Shown here: positions 1 through 10,250 of the stretch, one piece after another
Layout of the letters: every line of letters starts with the position of its first letter
Numbering within the stretch: the first letter of the stretch is position 1
DNA from: Aplysia californica
Lineage: Eukaryota; Mollusca; Gastropoda; Aplysiida; Aplysiidae
Length of the DNA stretch: 64,000 bases
NCBI RefSeq assembly: GCF_000002075.1
Contig: NW_004797424.1
Location: forward strand, 242,955 to 306,954
Direction of reading: 5' to 3'
Notes under the pieces: generated by a model
What the model saw: only the letters and a program-made list of their open reading frames with translations
Told to the model about the DNA's origin: nothing
Database searches by the model: none
Translations under genes and position numbers: made by a program

Positions 1-37
<37 letters not shown>
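1..37. repeat. TTA trinucleotide microsatellite
   Basis: Uninterrupted TTA units run from the window edge to about position 37. This lies in the intron before the first phosphatase exon visible here. Confidence 0.9.
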
Positions 38-38
<1 letters not shown>

Positions 39-100
39 ATTCATTTCTCTGAGCCTGTGGTGCTAGTGTCCTAGTTGTGATATGCCCTACTTTGTTACAG

Positions 101-3100
101 GGGTCAGACTCGCATAAGGTGACCCATTTCTTCCTGCCTGGCTGGAGTGATTTCAAGGCCAACCTGACAGTACAAGACGTGCTAGAGTTCACGCGAATCG
201 TGCGGCAGGAAGCCACTCCGGCCAACTCTGGTCCTATTGTTGTCCACTGCAGGTTAGTCGCTCGCTGTTTTCCTTGTACTTATTTGTCTGTGTCGCTTTT
301 AAGCATATGGGGGCTATCCAGAAAAATGTTGTTTTGAGAAAATCGAAGATAAAGTTTTTGCCCCTTGTTCAGTTTCTCTAAAAGACGAGGAGAGTTTTCT
401 CTAAAAACCAACCAAATATACACACCAATGAAACCCCAAACTTCTCCTATAGGTAGGGCTATGCCCACTTTTTGTGTAGGTCAAGATTTCTGGAAACCCC
501 CGAAATTTGGGTTAGCCTGCTTGTCCTTAAAAGCGACCATAAAGTAGTATGTAGTACTTGATGAAACCCACATGGGACGCTCACTGTTAAAAACAATCAG
601 GAAATGGCAAATGCAGTTTTTTGGGACACCTGAATAGATGTAAAGGTCTTAAGCATCTAGCTCTCACTGGCAAAATTGAAGGCAAACGAGACAGGGGTAG
701 GCCCAGAGCAACCCACTTAGGGAACCTAACAAATGGGTAAATAGGAAAGATCAGGGAAAAGTAGCTTTTTTAAGAGCATCCAAGCAAAGGAATGAATGGA
801 GAACCATGATTGCTGATGTCTGTCGCAGATCTGGCACTGGATGAATAAATGTTCATATATTTGTGATAGCATTGTACTGAGATGTGGGAGGTTAGTGAGA
901 TCTCTCCGGTGGTTTGCTCCTTCTATCCCATCAAACTTCTTATCCCTCCAGCTTTCTTTTTTTGTATGCTACTCTTTAGTAACTAGCACTTCTACTCCTC
1001 AGCACTTGCATGACCTATTTGTATTGCAAGTACCGTTAAACTCATACAAAAAAGGAAAGTAAATGGGATTTGTAAAAAACAAGATTGTCTGGCTTTTTTT
1101 TTTGTATCACATGTATCATGATATTAGACTTAATTCCGTTCATATTGTACATTTTTTTGTGTGTATTAAAACAAATGATGCAAGTTTTTAAAGTTATGAT
1201 ATCTCTTTAACACTTTGCGGTCACTTGGTGCAATAATGTGCTGGTGAAAATTATACGTTCCGGTCACCTGGCAGTTCCGGTCACCTGGCAGTTCCGGTCA
1301 CCTGGCAGTTCCGGTCACGTGGCAGTTCCGGTCACCTGGCGCAATTGTGCACCAAGCCCGATAAGTCCGTTGCAGTGGCTCTCCTGGCTGAGTGACCAGA
1401 TGGGGGTATTTTGTACTGCTGGCTGTGTGACTTCAAAGTGTTAAAGACTGTAATGTAAACAAGTGCAAAAGACTGACTTGACCTATGCTTTGTTTGTGGT
1501 TGACAGCGCTGGCGTGGGCCGGACCGGCACTTTCATCGCCCTGGACTACTTCACCCAGTACGTGGACAAGCACAGTCTAGACGACAACGTCGACGTGTTC
1601 AGCTTCGTCATGAAGATGAGGGAGAACCGGCCCCGCATGGTGCAAGCTGAGGTGACCTTCACTTTCCAAACCTTCTCTTTCCAAACCTTCACTTTCCAAA
1701 CCTTCTCTTTCCAAACCTTCTCTTTCCAAACCCTCACTTTCCAAACCTTCACTTTCCAAACCTTCTCTTTCCAAACCTTCACTTTCCAAACCTTCTCTTT
1801 CCAAACCTTCACTTTCCAAACCTTCTCTTTCCAAACCCTCACTTTCCAAACCTTCTCTTTCCAAACCCTCACTTTCCAAACCTTCTCTTTCCAAACCCTC
1901 ACTTTCCAAATTTTCGCTTTCCAAATCCTCACTTTCCAAACCTTCACCTTCCAAACCTTCACCTTCCAAACTTTCGCTTTCCAAACCTTTCGTTAACACT
2001 TTGCGCAAATATGCGACTGTGAAATTATCTGTGCCAGTCACCTGACGCTGCGCCAGACCCGAGAAGTCTGGTGCAATCACTCTCCGGGCTGGATTACCAG
2101 ATGGAGTATTTTGTACTGCTGGTTGTGTGACTGCAAAGTGTTAACTCTCAAACCATGCAACTTAAAATCACGTTTTCGCATGATTTTTTCGTGTTTGTGG
2201 AAATGCGACCGGACATATTATGTTTTTAAAAACGCTTGTTTCGAGTCAAACTGATGGACAAAGCATCACCCAGACTGAGAGTTTACTTCTCTTTGACTTT
2301 CAGGTCAAACTAAAGGCTTGTTAGCTCGTACTAATGATGTGTAAATTATGCTGATGGGGATGTGAAAAAGGCGTACATTAATAAAAAGATTTTTTGCTTT
2401 TTGTTGTTATTTTACATTAAAAGGCTACTTCACTTGTATGTATTTATAGGTATTTTTTTAACGAAAATTGGAAGAAAAAAAAAGAAACAACTTGTATTCA
2501 TGCATCTTTGATTTTCTTTCTTTTTTTTTTTTTTTTAGACTCAGTACATTTTCGTCTTTGATGCGTTGATGGAGGTGATACAGAAAAAGATAGATGAGGA
2601 GCAGGAGAGGCTCTATGACAATGTGGGGAGGAAGGCACAACTGAGGGAGGAGAAGGAGGAGAACATCTATGCCAACGCCCCCCCACAGGAGGGCACAGAA
2701 TATGTCAACAACGCTGAGATTGCCAAATTTGCCTATGACAACACAGCGTTTGGTGAGTAGATTTTATTATATAGAGTTTGGTTGTTTTTGTTGTTTTTTG
2801 TTTATTTATTTGTTTAATTTAATTATTTGATTTATTCATTCGTTCATTCATTCATTCATTCATTCATTCATTCATTTTTTTGTCTATAATGATTTGCTCC
2901 TTATATTTTTTTTCTGTGGTTTGTTTGAAGTTTAGAATTGTGTCTTGGCTCTTAAACACTTTCAGTACCAAAGGCTCACATAGTGAAAAATCCTTGGGTA
3001 CCGCACCAGTTTAGATAGCTGAATCCGTGGTAGAATTTTTTTTTTAATCAAAAATCCTTGGCAGCCCAAGAAACACACTATTAAAATTAAGAGAGGTACA

Positions 3101-4372
3101 TCAACCATTCAGTTGTCATATAGATTGACTTCCTTAGGTATTTACTTCAGTTCAGTGCGTCCATTCGTTGTTTCATTATGTTTACCGTGCCTGGTTGCGA
3201 GTAAAGTCACCAGCGGTAGTGAGCGCTTTCTACTGCCTGGCGAGTACTGTAAGTGGTAAGGATGTAGCAGCTGGATAGAATGTCTCATCCGCAGCAGACC
3301 TAAGACAGTGTTGCAGCACACGTAGAACCATCATACGTGAATCAGGAACACAGAACCTGTCTTTTTAAATTTCTGATAGACTAATCAAAATTGAGAAACT
3401 AAAAATAGTGAAGTTTGGGGGGGGGGAGGGTTCCAAGTCTCCCAAAACAGAGTAGTTCAATGAGCAGAAGGCTTGTCCTCAATGGTGTGATGGACAGTGT
3501 GTAGCTCTTTCACTTAACTCTTTATCTCCGGCCAGTGGCTCGCAGTCGGAACCCCTGTGCAGGTGAGTCGTTGACAGCTGCTTGGGCACATTCCTTCAGT
3601 AATTGCCGAAAACAGATTTCTTTTACCAGAAGTTCATTCATTAGACGAAGGATTATCAAAATAGGTTTGCTAGTTTCGATTTAATGACCCAGTTAATGAC
3701 GTTTTTGTCATTTTTAGATTTAGCACCAAAAAAGGGCTAATTGGAAATACTAATGATTTATAGTAATAATTGCATTTATATAGCGCATATCCATGCCCCA
3801 CAGCATGCTCTATGCACTCTGCAACTATCGTTATTCCAGCAGATCCTACTCAGATACATTCTCGGCTTCCCTGGAAGCATACAGTGCAAGCTTCGGATCT
3901 CGCGCTCAAAGACTAGCAAACTGACAAGATCTTTGTCGGTCTATAGCCGGGTACCCAATACCACCTGGAAGAAAATTTGTGAAAAGAGTAGGGTTTTTTT
4001 TGTCCTCAGTGTGTCAAACATGTTTTTCTACTTTTTTTTCGGTGAGTAATTTGCGAAGATCTCATGCTATAACTCTTTATCTCCGGCAAGCCGCTCACAG
4101 CTTTGCGACAACTTCTGCGTCAAATTACTTTTCCGCAATTGCCAAAAAAGGTCTGTTTTACCGGGAGTTCATTCAGTGGCAAATATGTCTGTTTTAGATT
4201 TCGAACCGAAGTAGGGCCCCGGCATAGTGGGTTTACCCCCCTTTGGAGATAAAGAATTAACTTTCTACCCGTGTTTTTGTGAACGTTATTTTGTGTTTGT
4301 TCTTCAGAGGCTGAGTACCAAAATGTGGAAGTGATCAACGACCAAAAAGAAACTCCCATGACGGTCCTGTAA
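101..4372 (+). CDS. Receptor-type protein tyrosine phosphatase, last four exons (partial)
   Basis: Removes phosphate from tyrosines; the family is usually membrane-anchored with the catalytic domain in the cytoplasm. Coding exons, all with AG/GT borders and matching phases, are 101-252, 1507-1651, 2539-2752 and 4308-4372, giving 191 residues to a TAA stop. The signature HCSAGVGRTG is split across exons 1 and 2 of this set (cysteine codon 248-250). The Q-loop reads MVQAETQY at the exon 2/3 junction. The general-acid loop reads WSDF (143-154) instead of the usual WPD. After the catalytic domain comes a tail of about 70 residues with YDN, YAN, YVN, YDN and YQN, each fitting the YxN pattern bound by Grb2-type SH2 domains when phosphorylated. 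The extracellular part, membrane span and start of the catalytic domain lie left of the window. No second catalytic domain follows, so this is either a single-domain receptor or the last domain of a tandem one. Confidence 0.93.
291..539 (+). mobile_element. MITE family A (TGGTCGC ends), copy 1
   Basis: About 250 bp in phosphatase intron 1. The ends are inverted, TGTCGCTTTTAAG on the left and CTTAAAAGCGACCA on the right. The interior matches three other copies in this window (6790, 9439, 27349), including the shared stretch GTTTTGAGAAAATCGAAG. No transposase is encoded, so it is a non-autonomous DNA element of unknown superfamily. Confidence 0.8.
560..850 (+). mobile_element. LINE 3' end fragment
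   Basis: The plus strand still reads, with interruptions, as the end of a non-LTR retrotransposon reverse transcriptase ORF: pieces such as QFFGHLNRCKGLKHL, GKIEGKRDRGRPRA and QRNEWRTMIADVCRRSGTG. The GK-x-x-GKR-x-RGR and WR-x-MI pattern is the usual tail of such ORFs. It is decayed and intronic. Confidence 0.7.
882..1055 (+). repeat. Common short repeat (GCAAGTGCCGTAAAAC family), degenerate copy
   Basis: Shares the order GGTGGTTTGCTCCTTCT, a C/T-rich middle, GTATGCTACTCTTTAGTAAC and GACCTATTTGTATTGCAAGTACCGTTAAACTC with better copies at 25928, 41350 and 59976. No coding sequence. Confidence 0.65.
1207..1444 (+). mobile_element. TTAA-bounded MITE, CACTTTGCGGTCAC family, copy 1
   Basis: TTAA is present at both ends (1207-1210 and 1441-1444), next to inverted ends CACTTTGCGGTCAC and GTGACTTCAAAGTG. 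A 17-bp unit CCGGTCACCTGGCAGTT is repeated about five times inside, which makes this copy longer than the others. The TTAA target and small size suggest a non-autonomous piggyBac-like element. Confidence 0.8.
1652..1990 (+). repeat. 15-bp minisatellite starting at a splice donor
   Basis: About 22 copies of a 15-bp unit close to CTTCACTTTCCAAAC begin within 10 bp of the donor of the exon ending at 1651. The unit is a multiple of three and stays open in the exon's frame, so read-through would add pentapeptides of the form (T/S)FQT(F/L) until a TAA at 1994-1996. Confidence 0.95.
1993..2144 (+). mobile_element. TTAA-bounded MITE, CACTTTGCGGTCAC family, copy 2
   Basis: TTAA at 1993-1996 and 2141-2144 frame CACTTTGCGCAAATATGCG on the left and GTGTGACTGCAAAGTG on the right. 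At 152 bp it lacks the internal tandem unit of copy 1. It is inserted exactly at the end of the 15-bp minisatellite. Confidence 0.85.
2831..2878. repeat. TTCA tetranucleotide microsatellite
   Basis: About nine TTCA/ATTC units just downstream of the exon ending at 2752, inside the last phosphatase intron. Confidence 0.85.
3514..3742 (+). mobile_element. TTAA MITE, CTCTTTATCTCCGG family, truncated copy
   Basis: Begins TTAACTCTTTATCTCCGGCC and runs parallel to the copy at 4069 through TTGCCGAAAACAG, TTTTACCAGAAGTTCATTCA and TTTTTAGATTTAGCACC. It then stops without the matching right end. Confidence 0.6.
3760..3965 (+). repeat. Unclassified dispersed repeat (GCATTTATATAGCGCA type)
   Basis: Contains GCATTTATATAGCGCATATCC and ACTAGCAAACTGACAAGATCTTTG. 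A weaker relative with CAAACTGACAAGATTTTTG lies at about 41530-41710 in the DCAF6-like gene. Confidence 0.45.
4069..4260 (+). mobile_element. TTAA MITE, CTCTTTATCTCCGG family
   Basis: Inverted ends AACTCTTTATCTCCGG and GGAGATAAAGAATTAA enclose about 190 bp. The right border is a clean TTAA, the left a degenerate ATAA. It sits about 50 bp upstream of the final phosphatase exon. Confidence 0.7.
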
Positions 4373-5509
4373 AGGTCTCAACTTACATGCACCGAACGAC
4401 CTGTTCTCTCCACTCAACTGCTCAACTTCGCCGCAAGCCTTTCCTGTTGGCCCACAGCCCTGTCCTGTTGGAAGAAACTGTGACCTTTTTTTCTGCAGCA
4501 AACACCAACTTTAGTGCCTTATGCATAATACATTTGCCTTATATCTTTATCTTCTTCTTCCACTTTGTCATCGGCCTTCAGCACAGGTAGCTGGTGGGTC
4601 TTTCTATGCACTGATAACTAATAGTGGCTGTTGTTTCTGTATACGGATTCCTGTGATTGATAAAAGGCTATAGAACCCATGTAAGAACCTTGTTCAGGCA
4701 AAGAAAAGGTGCAGATAAACAGGTTAATCTGTTCCAGTACTGTTTACACTGCTATACAACTGTAGGAACTTTGTCTTTTGTATGTAAGACCTTGCGATGT
4801 TCCCACGATCTTTTATATATTGTCACATGTTGAGAATATTTGAACCGAAGACCTTGAAGACCTCACAACAAAAACATTCCATTTGCTGCCAGTACATTAC
4901 TTATTCAATCAAGATCTAGTAAAGATGATGGGATAAGCACATCACAAGAGAGCCTTACGCCTGCAGAAAGTTCGCAAAAAACATGTCTGGCAAAATCTGG
5001 CTCTTCCATCCCCTCACCTGTCTTCTCACGTGTACAATACCCAGGTAGTGGGGACATGTGCTCTCAGTTTTTGATTGATTCAAAGTTGTGATCTTTAGTT
5101 TCTTGAAACACATGGTCATCTAGATTTGTTTATATATATATATAGTAACGTGATATCTGAAGCGTTTTGCAATGGTTTCAGACTATGAGGGTGTTCAGTT
5201 CTTGTTACCTGCCCATAGGTAAAATTACAGAAAGCAACACGTATATTATTGTTGCCTTTGCTTCTCTCTTTCTGTCAACAAATTCAAAGACTGTGATTGA
5301 AGTTGCCCGTTTGTTGCCTCTCTTCCTCGGCTCGTTTGTTGCCACAATTGTCGGTGGTAGGAATGACACCAGCAGATATTAACAACTATTATTATCATGT
5401 CAGCATGTGGATCTGTGCTTTGATTGTTCTTCTCTTTTTCCAGCGGAACCAAGAAGGCTAATGTTTAAAACAATCTTTTTCCGTTTACCAAGAGATAAAA
5501 TTTATTTCC

Positions 5510-5648
5510 TTAACACTTTGCGGTCACTTGGCGCAATAATGCGCTGGTGAAAATTATCCGTTCTGGTTGCGCCAGGTCCGAGAATTCTGTTGCAGTCATT
5601 CTCCTGGCTGGTTTTTGTACTGCTGGCTGTGTGACTGCAAAGTGTTAA
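5510..5648 (+). mobile_element. TTAA-bounded MITE, CACTTTGCGGTCAC family, copy 3
   Basis: TTAA at 5510-5513 and 5645-5648, left end CACTTTGCGGTCACTTGGCG, right end GTGTGACTGCAAAGTG; 139 bp. The clean ends make it a good type copy. Confidence 0.87.
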
Positions 5649-6789
5649 AGCGGAACCAATTGGTGTGTTTTACCCTGTGTAGTTTTGCGGCGTGTACAAA
5701 TGATCCAAAAACGATTCCCAAACATTCCTCCCTGCCTTTGTGGGTGCTGAAGACAAGAACCAGGATATTGTTGTTGCTTATATTCATATATGCGTATTTA
5801 CACCCTTTAAAAGATATATTTTTGTACTGATTTCTACTAATTGTTATGCACTTATTGTCGTTTCTATGTACCATATCGTGTAAATTCATGCTGTCGTCTG
5901 TTGTATGTTATATTTGACTTTGGTCTGAGGATCAACTCCACCTAACAATTTACATTCCAAAGCTGCGGTGTTCTAAGGACAGCTAGTTCTGATTGAGTGT
6001 ATGTAAAGCACATAGACCTGTGTGCACATGGGAGTAGGCGCTTTAAATACTATCTACATTATTGTTGACCTTTATGATAACTTCTACTGTGTCCACATTA
6101 TTTCGCTTGAACTTGAAAACACAGAATAGTCATTTTCATTTCAGTTTTTTTGTGTACATTCCGTTATATTTTTTCGTGAGAGTTAGAAAATGGTGTTATT
6201 TTTATTGGATGATAACAAGAAATGTGGAGCAATGTGATATAATTTGCAGATTGTGAAGGGATGAAGGGTTTAGATTGTATCAGATTGGGTTGTACAGCGG
6301 GCAGTTGAAGGCTAGATGGGGAAAAAACTATAGGTGTCCAAACCATAATACTGTTCTCCAATCTCTGATGTGCAACACCAGGATGATAGAAAAAGGATGA
6401 AACCTGTCTAAAATAATCACTAAACGAATATCTCAACAGTGGAAAGCAAAACTTTCTAAAAATTCTACACGTGAAAGAGACTGGGAAGTCTCTGAATCTA
6501 ATTTTTTAGTTTGTAGGGAAATGTGCCATCTGTAGTTTTTTTCCCTTGTAGTCTTCAAATGTTTGTGATATTCAGGCTGTCGGATAGTGAGATAGATGTT
6601 CCTAGAGATAGATATCGACAATCTGCTGTTGTTTAAAGGTCAACACAAAGTATGTAAGGAAATGAGTATTATATCACAGTGACTTAACTTTCAAGCTGGT
6701 TTTGAACTTCATGCATGTGATGATTGCTTCCCATTTTTCTTCTGTCAGTTTCATTCTGTTCTTTCATCAGCCTTGTTGTCTTGAGCATT

Positions 6790-7057
6790 TGATCGCTTTT
6801 AAGCACAGGGGGGCCCTCCCGAAAAATGCTGTTTTGAAAAAATCGAAGGAAAAGGTTTTTTTACCCTTGTTCAGTTTCTTGAAAAGACAAGGAGAGTTTT
6901 CTCTATAACCAAACAAATATATACAGAAATGAAACCAAACTTCTCCTATAGGTAGGGCAGGATCTTCTCCTATAGGTAGGACCTACTTTTGATGTAGGTC
7001 AGGATTTCTGGAAACCCCCGAAATCTGGGTTAGCCCGCTTGTCCTTAAAAGCGACCA
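6790..7057 (+). mobile_element. MITE family A (TGGTCGC ends), copy 2
   Basis: Inverted ends TGATCGCTTTTAAG and CTTAAAAGCGACCA. An internal piece, CTTCTCCTATAGGTAGG, is duplicated, making this copy about 20 bp longer than its relatives. Confidence 0.82.
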
Positions 7058-7342
7058 ATTGTTAGTTATAGTTGTGGGGTTTTTTTTCAAGTTTCTCAAC
7101 TTCCATGACCAATTGCCTCTGTGATGTCGTTCCATAGACAAGCTGTTGGGGACAGGACTGAGAATCTTTCTCTGTTCAGGATTTGTTGTTTTACTTTAAT
7201 GGTGGTCGAAACTGAGGGTTGGAATGTGGGAAACGTGAAAGTCTGCTCAGCAGCTGAAAAACGTGTGACTGAATTTCCTAAAATAGATTTGTGTAATAAA
7301 CACTTGTACCTTAATTGCTGTGGGCGGTAGGACACCACACAC

Positions 7343-7355
7343 GTGCGCACACACA

Positions 7356-7413
<58 letters not shown>
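7343..7413. repeat. CA dinucleotide microsatellite
   Basis: About 35 CA units, nearly uninterrupted. Confidence 0.95.
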
Positions 7414-7416
<3 letters not shown>

Positions 7417-8064
7417 CTGTTCACTGGACTAAATGTAGACTGATGAATCTGCTCTGAACTGGATTCTCTGTTGAAAGCTGTCAGTTGTTCAAAATTACAT
7501 TTTCAGATTGTTTATTTAAAAGAAATAATTAGAATTACATTTTCAAATTGCTTATTAAGAAAAATGAATTTTAATTACATTTTTTGAATCCCCTTGGAGA
7601 AATTTGGGTTATAATAGCAAACATGGTTCATACATATGTACATACCTACATAACTCATACATTACGAGTGTGTGGTCTACTGTTAGGTGTTTTGGTACAG
7701 GTTTTCGTTGTGTTTTTTCATGACCTTCACACTGTACAACTTTGGTTGTTTTTTTTACACTATGTTGACTTTCTAAAAATGGTTCCTTGAAACATCACGC
7801 TGAGCAGTATATTGAATGGAACAAGATGTTAATTTAGAAGTACAGTACTTAAAATACTATTCCGAATACAGAATCTTGCACATGTACCTAGCCTCTGAGC
7901 CGAGAACAGAAATTCGCTTCTCGCTGCCTTTGGGTCAGATTTCCACAAACTTTGTTGTTTGTGGCATGCCAGTTTGTACCCGTGGGTTTCCCTTACGTTG
8001 TGTCCCCAGTGAAGCTTACTAACGAGTGGCTCTTTGGTGCTGTTAGTTTGTCTTTTGTATGCTC

Positions 8065-8272
8065 TTCCAAAATACACATATCACACCTTTGTTTGAACTT
8101 CCAAAATACACATATCACACCTTTGTTTGAACTTCCAAAATACACATATCACACATTTGTTTACACTTCCAAAATACACATATCACACATTTGTTTACAC
8201 TTCCAAAATACACGTATCACACCTTTGTTTACACTTCCAAAATACACATATCTCACGTTTGTTTTTACACTC
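8065..8272 (+). repeat. 34-bp minisatellite
   Basis: About six copies of a 34-bp unit containing TTCCAAAATACACATATCAC. The open reading frames across it are by-products of the repeat. No recognised exon is nearby. Confidence 0.93.
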
Positions 8273-8763
8273 ATGGCTCAACTGTTCAAATGGCTTGGCA
8301 TGTCGGTTTTTGCTGTTTTTTAAGTTTCCTGTTCACAGACATGTTCATTTGACTGTGTTAAGTGAACGGTAATATTTGATAGTCTTGTGTGACCTCAGAA
8401 AGGTTAATCAAGTGACTCTGAAGGAAAATCGTTAAGGTGGACACCAGGGGTCATTCTATAATGCCCTGGATCTTACATATCAAGTGTAGCTCAAGCCTCA
8501 GAATGCCACGTTGAGCTTTGTCGGATCTGTTTGATTATTTAAACGAACGTCTGAGTGTGTTGTCACGTTTTCGTCGTGTTTTAGGAGTTCTGTGTGCACT
8601 GTGTTGAGTTATGCCAATCAAAAACTAGATCTGCTTACTGGCGTGTTGTCCCATCATGAACTCATTGTAAATATAGCGGAGAAGAATGCATAATCACGCC
8701 AGCAACTCATGTCCCATCTAAGTACACTGTAACTATATATATATATATACACGGAGTTCACCG

Positions 8764-8916
8764 GATGTAGCGACCTCAGTGCTTTCTTCTCCTTTCTCCA
8801 TTTTTATTTTTTTAAATTGTGAAAATATGACTGCTTCTTAAGCTCACTCTTTGTTATGAGCTGTTTTCACTGTTATTAAAAATGGAGATAGGACAAGGCA
8901 CGAAGGTTGCGATGTA
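8764..8916 (+). mobile_element. Fold-back MITE family D, copy 1
   Basis: About 150 bp with long arms of roughly 50 bp. The left arm includes GTAGCGACCTCAGTGCTTTC and CTCCATTTTTA; the right arm is the reverse complement with scattered changes. A second copy lies at 17103 in the opposite orientation. Confidence 0.75.
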
Positions 8917-9100
8917 CTAAGCACTGAAAGCTGAAAGCAAAATTATATCAGGAGAGAGGGAATAAAACTGTTTCATCCTTATGACTATTGCACCTACATT
9001 GTATATCTTTTCATGTTTTTGTTGTTTTTGGTTTTTTTCAACATTTAGACTGTGAATTTTGATGAATCATTTCTTGAGCGCATGCAACTGAAACCACAGA

Positions 9101-9270
9101 TGAGCACTTTGCGGTCACTTGGCGCTATAATGCGACAGGGAAAATTATCCGTTCCGGTCACTTGTTGCAGTTCTCTGCCAGGCGCTAGAAGTCGGTTGCA
9201 GTCGCTCTCCTGGCTGGGTGACCAGGTTGGGGTATTTTGTACTGCTGGCTGTGTGACTGCAAAGTGGTAA
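9101..9270 (+). mobile_element. TTAA MITE, CACTTTGCGGTCAC family, copy 4
   Basis: Left end CACTTTGCGGTCACTTGGCG and right end GTGTGACTGCAAAGTGGTAA. The flanking TTAA has changed to TGAG on the left and GTAA on the right, suggesting an older copy. Confidence 0.75.
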
Positions 9271-9438
9271 AAAATTGCAAAGAAATGTAATTTGTCAAAA
9301 TTTTGGGCGTAGATCATGTGAACGGCTGGCCGACAATTTGCCTCTGCTTTTCCTTTTCCATTGTGTGATTGATTTTTTAGATACTGTAGATAAAGGCGCT
9401 TAACAAGTGTATTTGCTGGAATTTTTTCAACCTAGATT

Positions 9439-9690
9439 TGGTCGCTTTTAAGTTCGAGGGGGCTATCCCGAAAAAAATGCTGTTTTGAGAAAATTGAAAG
9501 TAAAGTTTTTGGATATTCGTTCAGTTTCTTTAAAAGACAAGGAGAGTTTTCTCTGCAACCAAACAGATATACACACCAATGAAACCAGACTTCTCCTATA
9601 GGTAGAGGGCAATGCCCACTTTTGGTGTAGGTCAAGATTTCTGGAAACCCCCGAAATGTGGGTTTACCCGCGTGTCCTTAAAAGCGACCA
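9439..9690 (+). mobile_element. MITE family A (TGGTCGC ends), copy 3
   Basis: The best-preserved ends of the family: TGGTCGCTTTTAAG on the left and CTTAAAAGCGACCA on the right, 252 bp apart. Confidence 0.87.
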
Positions 9691-9768
9691 TTGAATCATT
9701 GTTGTTTTGACATTTGGTTCCTGTACAGATATTCGGTGGCTGATGGCAAGACTTTGACGAACATCAAA

Positions 9769-10250
9769 TGTTGGACGTTGTGGTGAAATCAGACGCTCGT
9801 TGAAGTAATGAAATCAGGCGCTCGTCGAAGTAATGAAATCAGGCGCTCGTCGAAGTAATGAAATCCAAGAAACTGGCATTTTTTCCATCCATATTGCAAT
9901 TTTGGTAGAGTTTTTTAATTTTTGGCTTAACACCTTTTATATCCATTCAAAACCACATTTATGTGTGAAATTTACTGAAAAACGTTGACTGAAGGCACAA
10001 AAAAATGTAAATTTGTTGTCTCCGAGGACTCAAAAGCTTTGAAAGTCTCGCATCTTTGGCGGCCATTTTCTAGCTAATTTTACCAGGCAACCCCTTCCCA
10101 CTTTAATAGCAAATATGTCAACTTCTATTCAAGAAAGATGGGCATTTTTTTCATCAAAAGATAGACAAATGAACAAGCTTTAAGATGATACCAATATATC
10201 CATATGCCTAAATATTGATGAGCGCCTGATTCCACCGCGCCGTGACACAA
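9769..10250 (+). mobile_element. MITE family C (AATCAGGCGCTCGTC ends), copy 1
   Basis: Left end GTGGTGAAATCAGACGCTCG, right end GATGAGCGCCTGATTCCACC, inverted relative to each other. A 23-bp piece near the left end is present three times (9783-9866). The interior aligns with 62262-62700, for example GATAGACAAATGAACAAGCT. No coding capacity. Confidence 0.8.

Larger units (their letters stand above)
4373..7320 (+). other. Probable 3' UTR of the phosphatase gene
   Basis: No coding sequence is recognised here. The first plain AATAAA that I see after the stop codon is at 7295-7300, so the transcript could extend about 2.9 kb past the stop and include two MITEs (5510 and 6790). Where the transcript really ends is unknown. 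Confidence 0.4.

Noticed and set aside
1546-2080. Minus-strand frames with VWKVKVWKE or EGLESEGLE repeats
   Set aside because: Antisense of the 15-bp minisatellite; no start context or family.
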